Assembly: GCA_009193035.1 (NCBI GenBank)
Contig: SWDT01000230.1
Coordinates: forward strand, 1 to 64,000
From: Halicephalobus mephisto
Taxonomy: Eukaryota > Nematoda > Chromadorea > Rhabditida > Panagrolaimidae
Reading direction: 5' to 3'
Length of the DNA: 64,000 nt
Within the stretch, counting starts at the first letter, position 1, and every line of letters starts with the position of its first letter. Shown here piece after piece: positions 42,900-54,851 of this stretch. The notes under the pieces are model-generated. The model did not search any database and had not been told where the DNA came from. It saw nothing but the letters and a program-made list of their open reading frames with translations. Made by a program: the position numbers and the translations under genes.

Positions 42900-43181
42900 T
42901 TAAACGTTATTTTCGCTGCTTTGCTCCGAAGAATCCATGTTTCCTTCTGTCTGAAGCGGGGCATATCCGAATTGAGAGTTGCCGTTGTTGTAGGGATTAT
43001 TGGATTCGTCGGTGATTTTTTCATGTCTCCTTTTTTTCCGAATAATTCTTTTTTTATAAAATAGATAAATATGGGTCACAACGAAACAGCAACAGAACAT
43101 CATAGCCCCTCCGAAGATGAAGATCAGGACCGCCACTATGATCGCCTCGAATTCTGTTCCCAATGGAGTCAGTTCCACCAT
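42900..43181 (-). CDS. Small single-pass membrane protein
   Basis: A single open frame of 93 residues. A short acidic N-terminus (MVELTPLGTEFE) precedes one membrane segment (AIIVAVLIFIFGGAMMFCCCFVV). A basic stretch KKRIIRKKRRHEK and a polar Asn/Ser-rich tail follow, which by the positive-inside rule puts the tail in the cytosol. A TTTTCTAG acceptor lies 12 bp before the ATG. I do not recognise a family. The frame's composition differs clearly from the surrounding low-complexity sequence, which supports coding. The stop codon sits at the border of the inverted-repeat element 42515-42899, so the original end may have been altered by that insertion. Confidence 0.55.
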   Translation of the reverse strand: MVELTPLGTEFEAIIVAVLIFIFGGAMMFCCCFVVTHIYLFYKKRIIRKKRRHEKITDESNNPYNNGNSQFGYAPLQTEGNMDSSEQSSENNV

Positions 43182-45029
43182 TTTAAAAATCTAGAAAACT
43201 CAAATAAAAAAATAAAAAAATAAAAATTGCAAAAACAGCGAAATAATATAAAAAATTAAAATCACAAAATATTTAAAAATTAAAAAACTGAGTCATAAAA
43301 ATTAAATTTAAAATCATGTAATTTCCAAATATTCGAAATTTAAATAAAAATATAAAAAATTCAACAATAGAGAAAATAGAGAAAATTTAAAAATTAAAAA
43401 TAGAAAAAATTTTAAAATTTTAAATTTAAAATAGAAAAATTTTAAATTTTAAATAGAAAAATTTATATTTTATGAAAATATTAAAGTGTAAAGTTACGAA
43501 AAAACTACTTAGGTGGAGCATGAAAAGCCTGAATAACACCAAAGATCCTCCGTAAGACCCTGAGAAGCCATACTGACACCTTTTGTTCCTTTGTTTTTGC
43601 CTAGTGTGAAGAACGGGACAACCGTTTGAAATGGTTGATTGCAATTTACGTCAACAGCTGTCAACTAAACTCATCCTGGATTTCCTGGATATTACAAGAG
43701 TTGTCTGTCGAGATCAAGAACCATGTCAAATAACCTCAACATCGCCTTCATCAAGCTTTATCCTCTGGCTGACCTCGTTGAAAAATCAAGTACTTTGTCG
43801 ACTTTACCTGTAGCCTGAGGGGGTGAAGCGAACCGAGATCAAATTTCTTGTTTTGCCGAATTGTCCCCGTAAAAAATTAACAAAATTTCTTTCAATATTT
43901 GGGGAAAATAAACCGAAGAAAATTGTTTATAAAAAACGGAAACTTAGGAATTAAGAGTCACGTTGGGGCCTTTTTCCGGGATTAAGTTCAATTCTCGATC
44001 CAGCTGGGGAGATTTTCAGGTCGCAAATCGAGATAGATCAACGTGTCCTGATCTCATTAATCACTCAAGAGAAGTTGTTTGTGGTGTTCGTGGCTTTGGA
44101 GAAGGAAATCAAGGAACAAAACAGCCGTCATGATTAATCTCAGTTGTTTGGAAAGAAGTAGAAGCACGTTCTAGCCATCTGTCAGTTTTAATTAATCCTG
44201 AAAAGTTCCAATATGCAACATTTGAGATTTAAACTTGGAACAAAGAAATTATTCTTTATATTTCATTTTTAAACAAAATCATTCTATTTCTAGGAAAAAC
44301 AACATACACCGATGTAAAAATTTTATTCACGAAAATCCACGCAAAGATTCTACTTTCAATCACGAGAATAAGACATAATTTATTTCTAGTCACGCGAAAT
44401 CACATATGTATGTAACTTTAGGCACAAAAATACTACAGAATTTAATATTAACGAAGCAATCACATATAAATCTTATTTTCAGACTCAAAATGTCATGTAC
44501 TTCATTGCTAATCACGAAAAACTGCATAAATTTTATGTCGAATAAGAAAAAATCACGTACATTCAAATTTTAGGGATAGAAACCACACATAAATCCTATT
44601 TTTAGACACAAAAGACTACATATAGGTCCTGCTTCTAATCACGTAAAATAATATATAAATTTTATGTCAGACAATAGAAAAAAACTCACTTTTATTCAAG
44701 TTTTAGGTACAAAAACCACGTGCAAATTTCCTTTTCAAACGCAAAAAATCGTGCAAGGAGCCCCTCTCCGGGCGCGAAATCGGACATGTATTCCTTTTCT
44801 GATGAACAAAAACCAAACAATCCAAAGTAGATCCAGTCACTAGGCCAGTCATTTGTCCATGAACTGTTTTTTTCGCGCCAAATTCGACTGTTGCTTTCCT
44901 GATTTTTCGTTTTTACATATTTTCATTTTTCTTCGATTTTTATTTTTTATTTATTTATTTTCGTTTATTATATTAATTACTACAGTACATCGAACGTGTT
45001 TAATGTGATTATTTCAGCATCTAACCGTA
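43182..45029. other. Intergenic stretch upstream of the septin
   Basis: 43200-43480 is A-rich low complexity. 43500-44200 is less AT-rich and might hold a promoter or an unrecognised gene; the plus frame 43631-43813 has no supporting feature. At 44290-44770 a 55-65 bp unit (AATCACATATAAATCTTATT, TTTTAGGCACAAAAA) repeats about seven times with much divergence. An ATTTCAG acceptor at about 45016 precedes the septin ATG. Confidence 0.5.
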
Positions 45030-48000
45030 ATGGCCCGCAAAAACCCATTCACCACTAGCAACGGTAGCAGGGATAACCTCAGCGACGAAAGCCGACCTCC
45101 AAGCCGAGCAGAAAGTGTTGCAAGTCAATTAAGTAAAAAAAGTCTAATTCCCAACTTTTTTGGAAGGAAGAAGCGATCAGAATCAACTGGAAAAGAAAAC
45201 ATCCCAAATGTAAGTTGACTTTGAAATTTTTCATATATGAAATAAATTTATTTCCAAATTTTTCGTATATAAATTAGTTCTCAAAACTTTTCCATATATG
45301 AAATAAATTTTTTTTTCCAAATTTTTCGTATATAAATTAGTTCTCGAAACTTTTCCATATATGAAATAAGTTTATTTTCCAAATTTTTCATATAAATTAA
45401 TCCTCAAAACTTTTCCATATATGAAATAAGTTTATTTCCGAATTTTTCGTATATTAAGCAAATTGACTTTCAAAAGTTCCCTATATAAAGTAAGTTGATT
45501 TTTAAAAGCTTTTATATATGAAGAATGGTTGTTTTTGTCTATTCTAACTTCCTATTCCTTCCCCGCGCAATCGGTTTGACGCCTGTCAACGTCAAATGCG
45601 ATGGAAACAGTCACAGTTCGGCTGACGCGTTTTTACAATCTCAGGAGCCTTTTGTGTTCAAGCGAAACGGCTAATCCGTGGCCTCGCATTGACTTCGATG
45701 TCTTGATCATCTTTTTTCACTTGAACTTGCCTTTTTCTTATTTAAAAAGGTTGGTTTTTGTAAACCGATCGGAGAAAAACATTTGGTTTGCCCCATAGAT
45801 GGAGAAATGACCTTTTCATGAGTTTTTTTGTCTGTGACCGCTCGATTTTTCGTTTTCGAAATCAATGCTGATTGACGGCTATTCTTTTTTATTGGAAGAA
45901 GGTTTTCCGAAGTCACAGTAGGTGCCTCGGAGATTCTTCCTGCATCTTGGCGCCAAATCTCCCTCCACCGTTTTGAAAATTAGATGCATTTCAGACAAGT
46001 CTCCTAAAAATGTTGCGTTTTAATTCGATTTTCCTTTGAAAATAAGCATCATCGATATTAGTCTTAAAAGATTATCTTCTTCGGTACTTATTTGATTACT
46101 GGACCTTGACGGAATCCATCTCACTTAATCCTATATCTCCTTTATTATGGAAATGGATCTCCACTCAGTGATGGTAGGATATTACCACACCCGAAATTCG
46201 CGGATCCTTTAATTCCAGCTTTTTACAAATGACCCGAAAGTCTGTCTGTCTTAGCAAGGCTTCTTTGCCGATATTGACCCTCCTTCCCGCGCGATTTTTG
46301 CCGAGTTAGGGTCTATTGATTTTTAACACAGCTGTCTTCCACAAAAACCTCAAAGATGGTTAACCTCCAGCATTCGTTCTTGGAGAATTTCTTCGCTTAT
46401 TGTTGAATCATAGATTTCTGGTCCTTGACTCATGTTTTTGTTCTTAGAGTATGATAGATTACTACCGTAGTTTTGTGATTTTATCTCGTTCTAGTTAATG
46501 ATATTGTAATATTTGTTGTTTTTAGTACGATAATCGTTCTAACGACGACGGTCCGCGTTCAGCTGGTTTCTCGAAGCCTTTTGGAAGTTCTGATAACTCT
46601 GGTGTTCAACTTGTTCCACCGTTTAAAGGTCAATTTAAAACAAACAAATCAGTTGGTAGTGTAGATCAAATTGATAATTCCGGTTTGTTTGGCACATTTT
46701 GAGTAATTGTTTAATATTAAATTATTTTAGCTCAAAATAAAAGTCACTTGTTGAAAAAAGTGTTTGATCAATCTGGAGATCAAGACGAAATGATGGACTT
46801 TAAGAAACCGTATCAAAATCCTCCTCCACCACCAATTCCGCATCATAAGAGAACAATTAATGGATCTTCTCCGACTCATGAGTCATCTGTTCAAATGAAT
46901 GGATCAAGTAATAGTTCAAATGGATGTTTGAAGACAGTTGTTATTGGTAATGGTCAAGTTAAAAAGCAAGTCCCGAAGTTATCTACTTCTAGTGAGGGAT
47001 CTACATTGTTGACGGATAGAGATGTACCTGTTTTGAAATTGAATGGAACAGTTGGATTTGAAACATTGCCGTATCAATTGGTTCACAAATGTCAAAAAGA
47101 AGGTTTTCAATTTAATTTGTTATGTGTTGGTGAAACAGGAATGGGTAAGACAACTTTGATTGAATCTCTTTTTAACATGAAACTTGAATTTGAACCATGT
47201 AACAATGAATTGAGAACGGTTGAACTTCGTACAAAAGTTTATGAAGTTCATGAAGGAAGTGTTGGAGTTAAATTGAGAATTGTTGAAACAGCTGGATTTG
47301 GTGATCAACTTGATAAAGATAAAAGGTTTGTTTTTTTAAATATTATTATTGTAAAGTAAATAATATATATATTGGTGTACAACCTTCAGTTCTAGTGCTA
47401 AAGTTATTGTGGACTATATTAATGATCAATTTGAAAGTTATTTGAAAGAAGAACTTAAAATTCACAGATCTCTTGCTCGTTATGATGATACAAGAATTCA
47501 TGCATGTTTGTATTTTATATCTCCAACAGGGCATGGGTAAGTTTTTAATTTTTAAAATAGAAGAAATTTAGATAATGTTAAATAGGTGGAGCAATTTTAG
47601 TTTTTAAAATAGAAGAACTTTAGATAATGGTAAATAGGTGGAGCAATGTTAGTTTTATCGGTTTACGGATCTCCTTTTTGGGAAATATCGCCGAAAAGAG
47701 GATGTAACAATCTTGTCCTGTTGTCTTGCGAATGTTCGGTTGTTACGTTTATTTGATCCTTTTGCCCTCTTTTTACGTGTTCCAATTTAATCGATGATTT
47801 TTTAAAGGAAATTTAAATAATTGATGATTTTGGGGGAATTTAAATAATTTTTGATTTTTGAGAAATTTAAATAATTGGTGATTTTTTAGGCTTAAAGCTC
47901 TCGATGTGGTGACGTTACGCGAGCTCGCCAAACGAGTTAATGTTATTCCTGTTATTGCTAAAGCGGATACAACTTGTAAGGATGAGCTCGCACGTTTTAA

Positions 48001-48672
48001 ACAAAAAATATTAAGTGAATTAAAAAGTAATAATGTTGAAATATTCCAATTTCCAACCGACGATGAAACAGTTCGCGAAGAAAACACAGCTTTAAATTCT
48101 TTGATGCCATTTGCTATTGTTGGATCGACTGATTTTGTCGATAGAGAAGATGGAAGAAAAGTAAGAGCAAGAAGATATCCATGGGGTATTGTTGAAGTTG
48201 AAAATGAAGATCATTGTGATTTTGTCAAACTTAGAGAAGCATTACTTCGAATCAATGTTGATGCACTTCGTGTTAGAACTCATGAAGTACTGTATGAAGC
48301 ATATCGTAAGGATCGTTTGAAAGAAATGAAGGTTAAAGATGGAGATTGTGGACCTAAAATGATGGAAGCTTATGAAGAAAGAAAAAAAGAATTTTTAGAA
48401 GAAATGAGAAAAAAAGAAGATCAATTTCAAAAAACTTTTGTTGAAAGAGTTAACGAAAAAGAAGAAGAATTTAAAAGAAGAGATGAATTAGTAAGTTTTA
48501 TATTGATGATAATTTTGAAATATATTTTTAGTTGACTATTCGTGAAAGAGAAATGAAAGATCGTTTTCGTGAGGAATCTGCGAGACTTGATTCAAGTATG
48601 AATTCATTGATGGAGGAAAAAGCTCGTCTTGAAGGTCGTTTAACTGCTCAAGCAAAGAAGAAAGCGCGTTAA
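45030..48672 (+). CDS. Septin, SEPT6 group (UNC-61-like)
   Basis: Six exons: 45030-45209, 46526-46682, 46731-47325, 47390-47536, 47890-48490 and 48532-48672 (stop TAA), 606 residues, in phase. A long Ser/Pro-rich, probably disordered N-terminus (about 1-225) precedes the GTPase core. G1 is GETGMGKTT (about 246-254), G3 region is ETAGFGDQ, G4 is AKAD (about 383-386). The septin element [18 protein letters not shown] and the sequence [25 protein letters not shown] follow. The C-terminus is a coiled coil rich in K/E/R ([17 protein letters not shown]). Septins polymerise into filaments for cytokinesis and cortex organisation. C. elegans has two, UNC-59 and UNC-61, and the PTGHxLKALD and coiled-coil pattern favours the SEPT6/UNC-61 side. 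The long N-terminal extension is unusual for human SEPT6. [16 protein letters not shown] insertion is normal. Confidence 0.92.
45228..45480 (+). repeat. Intronic tandem repeat with ATATATGAAAT
   Basis: Four units of about 62 bp: TTTCCATATATGAAATAAGT then TTATTTCCAAATTTTTCGTA. In septin intron 1. The rest of this 1.3-kb intron (45520-46500) is less AT-rich and shows no exon. Confidence 0.8.
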
Positions 48673-48971
48673 TTTGTTGACAAGTTTATTGTTCGATTGG
48701 AAATTGGATTTCCTGATTCGGACCTTCTATTTTACTGTTATTATTGTTTTTGATCTCCTTGTCTAATTTGCCGGATAAGTTTTGTCAACTTCATTTTCAA
48801 TGTTTTTGGATTTTTTGAAGTTGTCAATTTCTGTCAACGCGCTGATCTAGTCTTGCGTATCTTATTTTGCCTTACTGTAACGTTATTGTTATTTTTTACC
48901 TCTAATTTGTGGTTATATCGTCTTGTGTATTATTCAGGTTAAATATGTTTTATAAATTAAAATTGTAATTT

Positions 48972-51129
48972 TTATCCGATATAAGTACAAACAAAAATGA
49001 AATGTTCATTTTGAATGGATTTTTGGGTATTGCCATGGGCGGTGGATGAAGCATAAGATATTCCAAAAATTTCAACAGTAAAAGTTGAAATATCATCATC
49101 AGCAATTAATTTAATAAATGGAAATTTAATAGAAGAATATTTAAAAACTGAAAAAAATTTAATTATTTAAAAAAAAAATATTAAAAATTACGTTTTTGAT
49201 GAATATGTTGAAAAATTTGAACATCATCAGGTGATATTAAATTATAAAAATTATTATTTTTAATCCATTTTTTTTGATTATTATCGGTTTTTTTAATTAA
49301 TTGTTTTTTTTCGAATAATATTCCAATACTGAAAGAAAAAAATTAAATTAATTTTTAAATTTTAAAAATTACTGTGGATCGATGTAGATGATCGAAAGTG
49401 AATAATTTGTTGTTAAAATAAATGTTTCATTATTTAATTTTAAATTTGTTCCGAGAGTTCCTGGATGAGGTTGACAGTATCCCACTATGTATCTTGATTG
49501 TCTTCCGGATGATTCACAAGCCGTTAAAGTTATCTGGATAGGTTTGAATCCGGCATTCGGATTCTGGACGTCTCTTGAAGATCGTTTTGTTAAAGTTGAT
49601 TTTATTCGGAAAGTTCCAGAATCTACCGTAAACGAATAAAAAGCTGATTTTAAAAACTATAATTTAATTAATTAAAAATAAACAATTTTAAAATAAAATT
49701 TTTTTAAAATCTAAATAATTTAAAATTTAAAAAAAAATAAAAAAATTTTAATTTTTAAAATTAAAAATTAAATTTTTTTAAAAATATAAATTAATTTTTT
49801 TTAGAAATATAAATTTAATTTTTTTAAAATTAAAAATTAAATTTTTTTTAATTAAAGTTAAATTTTTTTTAAATTAAAATTAAATTTTTTTTAAATTAAA
49901 AATAAATTTTTTTAAATTAAAGTTAAATTTTTTTAGAAATAAAAATTAAATTTTTTTAAAATTAAAAATAATTTTTTAAATTTAACGAACCCTTTGGAAA
50001 TCGAGAGCGTCGTGGGCGTGAAGGTAACTCCAGAAGACATTTCCGGTCATTTCCACTTGAGAGAGTCCGAGATGAAGACTGATAGTTTCAGAAACGTAAA
50101 GGATATCTCCGTTTTCACTGAGAACAAGCAGAAATCCATCGATAATCTGAAGTTTAAATTAAATTAATTTCACAAACAAGTCTCGCAACGAAAACTTCCA
50201 TTTACTGTTGGTGTATTTTTAAAAAAAGTAATTTATTAAAGTAAGTTTCAAAACGAAAATTTGAATAAAAATTTAGCACAATTTTAAAATTATTTTTTTT
50301 CAAAAATTATTGTTTCTCGAAAAGAAATTTTGAATTACGGTATAGCGGGATTTTTAAATAATTTTTTTTCAGTCAATGAATTCTGAAATGAAAATTTGAA
50401 TAAAAATTTAGCGTTATTTTAAAATCTTTTTTTTTTTAAATTACTATTTATCAAAAAAAAATTTGAATTACGGTATAGCGGGATTTTTAAATAATATTTT
50501 TAAATTGTTGAATTTTTAAAAAAAGTTTGAATTACTGTCTTTGATTTTTTAAAATAAACTTATTTCGAAATAAATATTTAAAATCACAATTTTGTTGAAA
50601 ATTAATTTCTTCAATTTTCACTTACATCAATCAAAGACCCGATACAGTAATCATAGGTCCCATAACTACCGTAATCAAATCCCAGAAGATGATGGAGTTT
50701 TATGTAAGATGAAGCAAGTCTAACAATGGTAGTTTTGTCAATGTGCTGTTCACTGATGGCCCTCGAAATCGGCAAAACTGCCCCCAATTTTTGGAATTCT
50801 TCAGTCTCCATTCTTCGTCTTTGTTGAGCCACATTCCTCTGTCGAGTTGCCAGAGGGTTAGTCGATAACTTAGAAGCTAAAAACCAAATAAAAATTATAA
50901 AAAACTAAAAAATTTAAAACTAAAATTTTAAAAATTAAAAAAAAATTAAAATTAAATTTAAAAAAAACTAAAAATTAAAATTAATTCAAAATTATTTTTA
51001 AAAAAACTAAAAATTAAAATTATTTTAAAAAAAAGACTAAAAATTAAAATTTATTTAAAATTATTTTTAAAAAAACTAACAATTTTCTAATTTTTGATTA
51101 GACCAGTCACTCCACATATTTGACTCCAT
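48972..51129 (-). CDS. bHLH-PAS transcription factor (SIM/TRH/HIF-type)
   Basis: Six minus-strand exons: 51129-51081, 50876-50626, 50146-49991, 49656-49373, 49328-49192 and 49147-48972 (stop TAA), 350 residues, all in phase. A basic helix-loop-helix occupies about residues 27-72 (RQRNVAQQRRRMETEEFQKL then SEQHIDKTTIVRLASSYIKL), with the DKxxIxRLxxSYxKL form of SIM, TRH, NPAS1/3 and HIF. PAS-A follows (IIDGFLLVLSENGDILYVSE, HLGLSQVEMTGN). A linking FLKSAFYSF...RIKSTLTKR block and a PAS-B-like region (YSLSIIYIDPHIGILFE, SPDDVQIFQHIHQ) come next. The protein ends almost at once after PAS-B, without the long activation tail usual in this class. The last two exons are extremely AT-rich. C. elegans HLH-34 is the SIM homologue; orthology here is not proven. 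Confidence 0.8.
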
Positions 51130-51286
51130 TTTCGTTTCAAAATAAAATTCCAAGGATCTGAGTTAATTTATTTCAATTCTCTTTGTTGATTGTCAACTAC
51201 GAAATTTGAGCAGAGCTTCAATTAGTTTGGCAAGATGGGTCAGAATACAAATTAATTTTTCCAAAAAAATTAAATTAACAGGCCAA

Positions 51287-52695
51287 TTACCGGCCAAAAA
51301 GTTTAGTTAAAAAATTTCCGTTTTCTTGTTCTGGTTTAGTCGGTGTCGCTCCAGATCTGGCCAAGGCGTCCACGATGGCTTGGATATTTGATCCTTGGCC
51401 GTTGTTTCCGAATCTTGAATTCTTGCTACCGTATTCCTCATAGCCAGGATTAAAGAAATCCATCGTGGAAGAAGAAGAATAAGAACCCGAATCAGAGGAA
51501 CCCCCGAAGGAAGACCCCAGGAAAGTGCTCAAGATTTTGTCCAGAGCAGTGGTCTTCTGGGGGGTGGCTCCGGGTCCTGCCCCCAAGGGTCCTCCACCGT
51601 ACTCAGAAAGAGAATATCCCGATGACGGATAACCTCTGGATAATCTGTCGTTGTTCCCAGTCCCCATCAGTCGTTCGAAGAAACTTGATCCAGAAGACGA
51701 GGAACTACCGTAAGGAAGAGGATCAGAATCATAACTCGGAACTCCTGAAAATCAAAATACAAAAGTCAAAAAAAAGCTGTTGTAAAATTTGAAAATTTTT
51801 GAGAATTTACAAAATCCGAAGATTCAGATGCTGATTAAGAAATTGCACTGTTATAAAAAACTCAAAAAATAGGATTTTTGCGAAATTATCCATAAAAATT
51901 TCGAAGATCTTTTAGATTCTAGAATTCTTGATTTCAAATATCCAATCGAAAATCACATTGATATAAAAAATTAGAAATGTACATTATTTCGAAGTAATTT
52001 CAACACGAATTTTCGGCATCATTACATCTTCAGAATCCTTGACTTCTGGTGTTGGTTTCAGAAATTTTTACAAAATTTCATATAATTTTAAACATTTTTA
52101 TGAATTTCCAAAATTTCAAATGGATTCTAACAACTTCTACTGAATTTTCGAAAATTTTAGAAACTTTAACAAAATTCCAAAAAGCTCCAGAAAAATTTTG
52201 TTTTGAAATTTTTACTGAATTTTAGAAGATTCTAAATCCTTCTACGAAACTGCAAAAGTCTCCCCATGAGATTTAGGAAATCTTAGAAAATCTCTGCCAG
52301 CCCCCGGAGGATTCTAGAAACTTGTACAGAATCCCAGTTGAAAGATAAACAACTTTTTTACATGAAACGATTACCTCTAAATCTCGGACGGACGACTTCA
52401 CCGAGAACTTGATTATCTCTTCCGTATCCTTCGAAATTCCTAATGGAACCGCCTGACGAGGAGCTCTGGACGTTATTCAAGACATTTCCTCCCAGATTCA
52501 TCAACTGAGTAGCTAGTTTGTAAACTGAAATTAATTTTTCATATATGAATTCATTGCAATACCGTATCCTCTACCTTCAGAAAACTTTTTAACATTCTCA
52601 GCCATCTGTTCCTGGTTCAACTGCGGCACGGGGGGCGGGGCAGCGTCGAGTGCCGCCGTCGCGAAACCGAGGATGATAACGGCGGCACGGATCAT
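51287..52695 (-). CDS. Secreted Gly/Ser-rich protein
   Basis: Three minus-strand exons: 52695-52575, 52524-52375 and 51744-51287 (stop TAA), 242 residues, in phase. The signal peptide is MIRAAVIILGFATAALDAAP. A short helical segment follows (MAENVKKFSEVYKLATQLMNL), then a Gly/Ser/Tyr-rich low-complexity body and a terminal GNFLTKLFGR. A TTTTTTTAG acceptor ends one base before the ATG. The codon composition is far richer in G and C than the neighbouring sequence, which supports coding. I do not recognise the family. Composition suggests a secreted, disordered or matrix-type protein. The Arg-ending tail could be a processed peptide, but no dibasic cleavage pattern is seen. Confidence 0.72.
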
Positions 52696-53116
52696 CCTAA
52701 AAAAATAATAAAAACCACATCAATACAAAACTTTTAAAAATACAATTTTAACGAAATTGTCTCGACACGAATTTCTAAAATATCTAAAATTTTAGGATTG
52801 TAATGGAAGAAATAAGAACAGAGCGAGCGAGGACAGATGAGTCCATTTCAGTGTAGAATTACCAGATTTACCAGTTTTTCTATTCCTACTCGCTCCTACG
52901 CGGGAATTCAAAAACTTCAAAAAATACCGCTTTTCGTTGCACATCATAGCAACCTGTTTCGGACGAGTTATTTCGTGATATGATTTTTAGGATATCCGTT
53001 AATAATTCCATGTATAATTATTAACCCCAGAAGGTGGAGAGAGGGTCATGTGTTCTGTAAATCCAAATCTAGAAGATTCTGGATCTATCTAAGGACAGAA
53101 CTCCAGAATATCGATT

Positions 53117-53691
53117 ATGAAATCGTCGTCGCGCAAACTTAGAATTGTAGGCTACTTTGGTTTTTGGGGAAGTTCGGAAATTCAGGTTAGGAGAGTTTTG
53201 TGGAAAAATTATATATGGTTTTTAAAACGGTATGATTGTGATATTTTCGAAAAAACAGAGGTCAACAAAGTGAAATTTCCGGATTTATAGATAAACCAAA
53301 ACTTTCATTTTTCACAGCAAGATCGCCTGAAGGCTCAAGGCGTTCTGGAAGACGCCAATGGTCAATTCGTCACATTTGTCGGTCAGTCCGATTCGCAAAA
53401 TCCAAAATCCATTCCTCGCCTCAGGGATTTCAATGACCGGCTTGAAACGAGCTCTATCGATTGCTCAACAAACTGGAATCTTCATTCAGTGTCAGGAAAT
53501 TACAATTTTAAAAATTTAAATAAAATGCAAAAATTCATATATGAAGTTTTTATTTTTCTAGGCCAGTTTTTCCCGAGTATTGTAAGGGAATATTTGTCCT
53601 CGAGAGGAACGACGCACTCGCACTTGTTTCTGCAGGCACCGTGCGTTTGTCCATAAGACCACCGTCAAGTCGAAGTTCTTTTTCTTTTTAG
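53117..53691 (+). CDS. LAMTOR4-like roadblock-type small protein
   Basis: Four small exons: 53117-53185, 53318-53381, 53425-53488 and 53562-53691 (stop TAG), 108 residues. All three short introns (about 43-132 bp) keep phase. Content: MKSSSRKLRIVGYFGFWGSS, DRLKAQGVLEDANGQFVTF, ISMTGLKRALSIAQQTGIF, then EYCKGIFVLERNDALALVSA. The order strand, strand, helix, strand, strand and length fit LAMTOR4 (99 residues in human), a Ragulator subunit that tethers mTORC1 signalling to lysosomes. Identity is low and the call is tentative. It is the first of three same-strand genes (then SKP1 and SIRT4) separated by 215 and 102 bp, which looks like an operon. The donor after the third exon (GTGTCA) is weak. 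Confidence 0.5.
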
Positions 53692-53906
53692 TTTATCCAG
53701 ATTTGTTTTATCCCTAGATTTACAAAAATTACTTCTACAGTGTATAATTAACATTGATTTTCCGACGTAAATTATCAAAATTATCTTTGTTTTTGAGTCA
53801 GCTGATGATTTTTGTTTTTTTTAAATTTTTTTCCGTTTGATAATCGATTTCTTTACACTTAGATAATTTTCTTATTTTCAGTGTAAAAAATTAAAATAAC
53901 AAGAAA

Positions 53907-54749
53907 ATGCAGCAGATTAAACTGGTCTCTAGCGATGGCGAGCAGTTTGAGGTCGACCGGGACGTCATCAAGCTCTCCACCACCTTACACACCATGTTCC
54001 AAGGTTGGTTTATATAAAATTTTAATTTCTATACTTGAAATTACGTACTTTATATCTAAATTGTATTTTTCAACTTTGAAATTTGCTTTTTACACTCGAA
54101 ATTCTACTTTTTGTTTATAAAATTTCGACTTTTATATATAAAAATTTAATTTCCATATAAATAATTATATTTTTTGTGTCTAAATTTCGTTTGTTAAGCT
54201 TGAAATTTGTTTTTTATACTTGGAATTCCTCTTTATTTGTACAGTTTCCATTTTTATATAAAAATTTTACTTTTGGTGCTGATATGTGAATTACTTCTTT
54301 TTTTAGATCTCGGAATCGACAGCGACTCTGCTCAAGTCCCCACTGACCCAATCCCAATTCAGAACGTCTCCGGAACGATTCTGAAGAAAGTGATTGCCTG
54401 GTGTACTTACCACAAGAACGATCAAGCCGGCGGCGATGAGAACGATCCTCGTGAAAAGCGTACTGATGACATCCCCAGCTGGGATGTTGAATTCCTCAAG
54501 ATCGACCAAGGGATGCTCTTCGAAATGATTTTGGTCTGTTTTCTAAACTTTAAAAATCAATATCGATGTTTTTAGGCCGCTAACTACCTCGATATCAAAG
54601 GTCTCTTGGACGTCACGTGCAAAACCGTTGCTAACATGATCAAAGGAAAGACCCCAGAGGAGATTCGTCGTACATTCAACATCAAAAACGATTTTACGCC
54701 GGAAGAGGAAGAACAAATTCGTCGAGAAAATGCCTGGTGCGAAGACTAA
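53907..54749 (+). CDS. skr-1: SKP1 (Skp1-related SCF subunit)
   Basis: Three exons: 53907-54003, 54307-54533 and 54576-54749 (stop TAA), 165 residues, close to human SKP1 (163). The N-terminal BTB/POZ-like part is [21 protein letters not shown] and [19 protein letters not shown]. The C-terminal F-box-binding helices are [43 protein letters not shown] and the terminal ENAWCED. SKP1 bridges cullin-1 and F-box proteins in SCF ubiquitin ligases. Nematodes have many skr genes; near-complete conservation of the C-terminal helix points to the ancestral SKP1/skr-1 type. Its acceptor TTATTTTCAG ends 25 bp before the ATG. It sits 215 bp after the LAMTOR4-like gene and 102 bp before SIRT4. Confidence 0.95.
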
Positions 54750-54851
54750 CGAAACAACTTTGTTAATTTCATGATTTTTCATTTCTTCTGTATGTGAATT
54801 TTATGCAACTTGTCATATATCCAAAATGTTTACGCTTGATGAGACTATGAA

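Noticed and set aside
42473..42903. Overlapping frames rich in FFWRRTEKNN and FFGDGQRK peptides
   Set aside because: They are translations of the 82-bp palindromic repeat units inside an inverted-repeat element.
43631..43813. 60-codon plus frame in a less AT-rich block upstream of the septin
   Set aside because: No family resemblance, no clear splice sites and Ser/Leu composition without domain features; left as intergenic.
53186..53317. Possible read-through of the first LAMTOR4-like exon without splicing
   Set aside because: The unspliced frame hits a stop after a low-quality sequence, whereas the GTTAGG/CACAG splice joins two in-phase segments.
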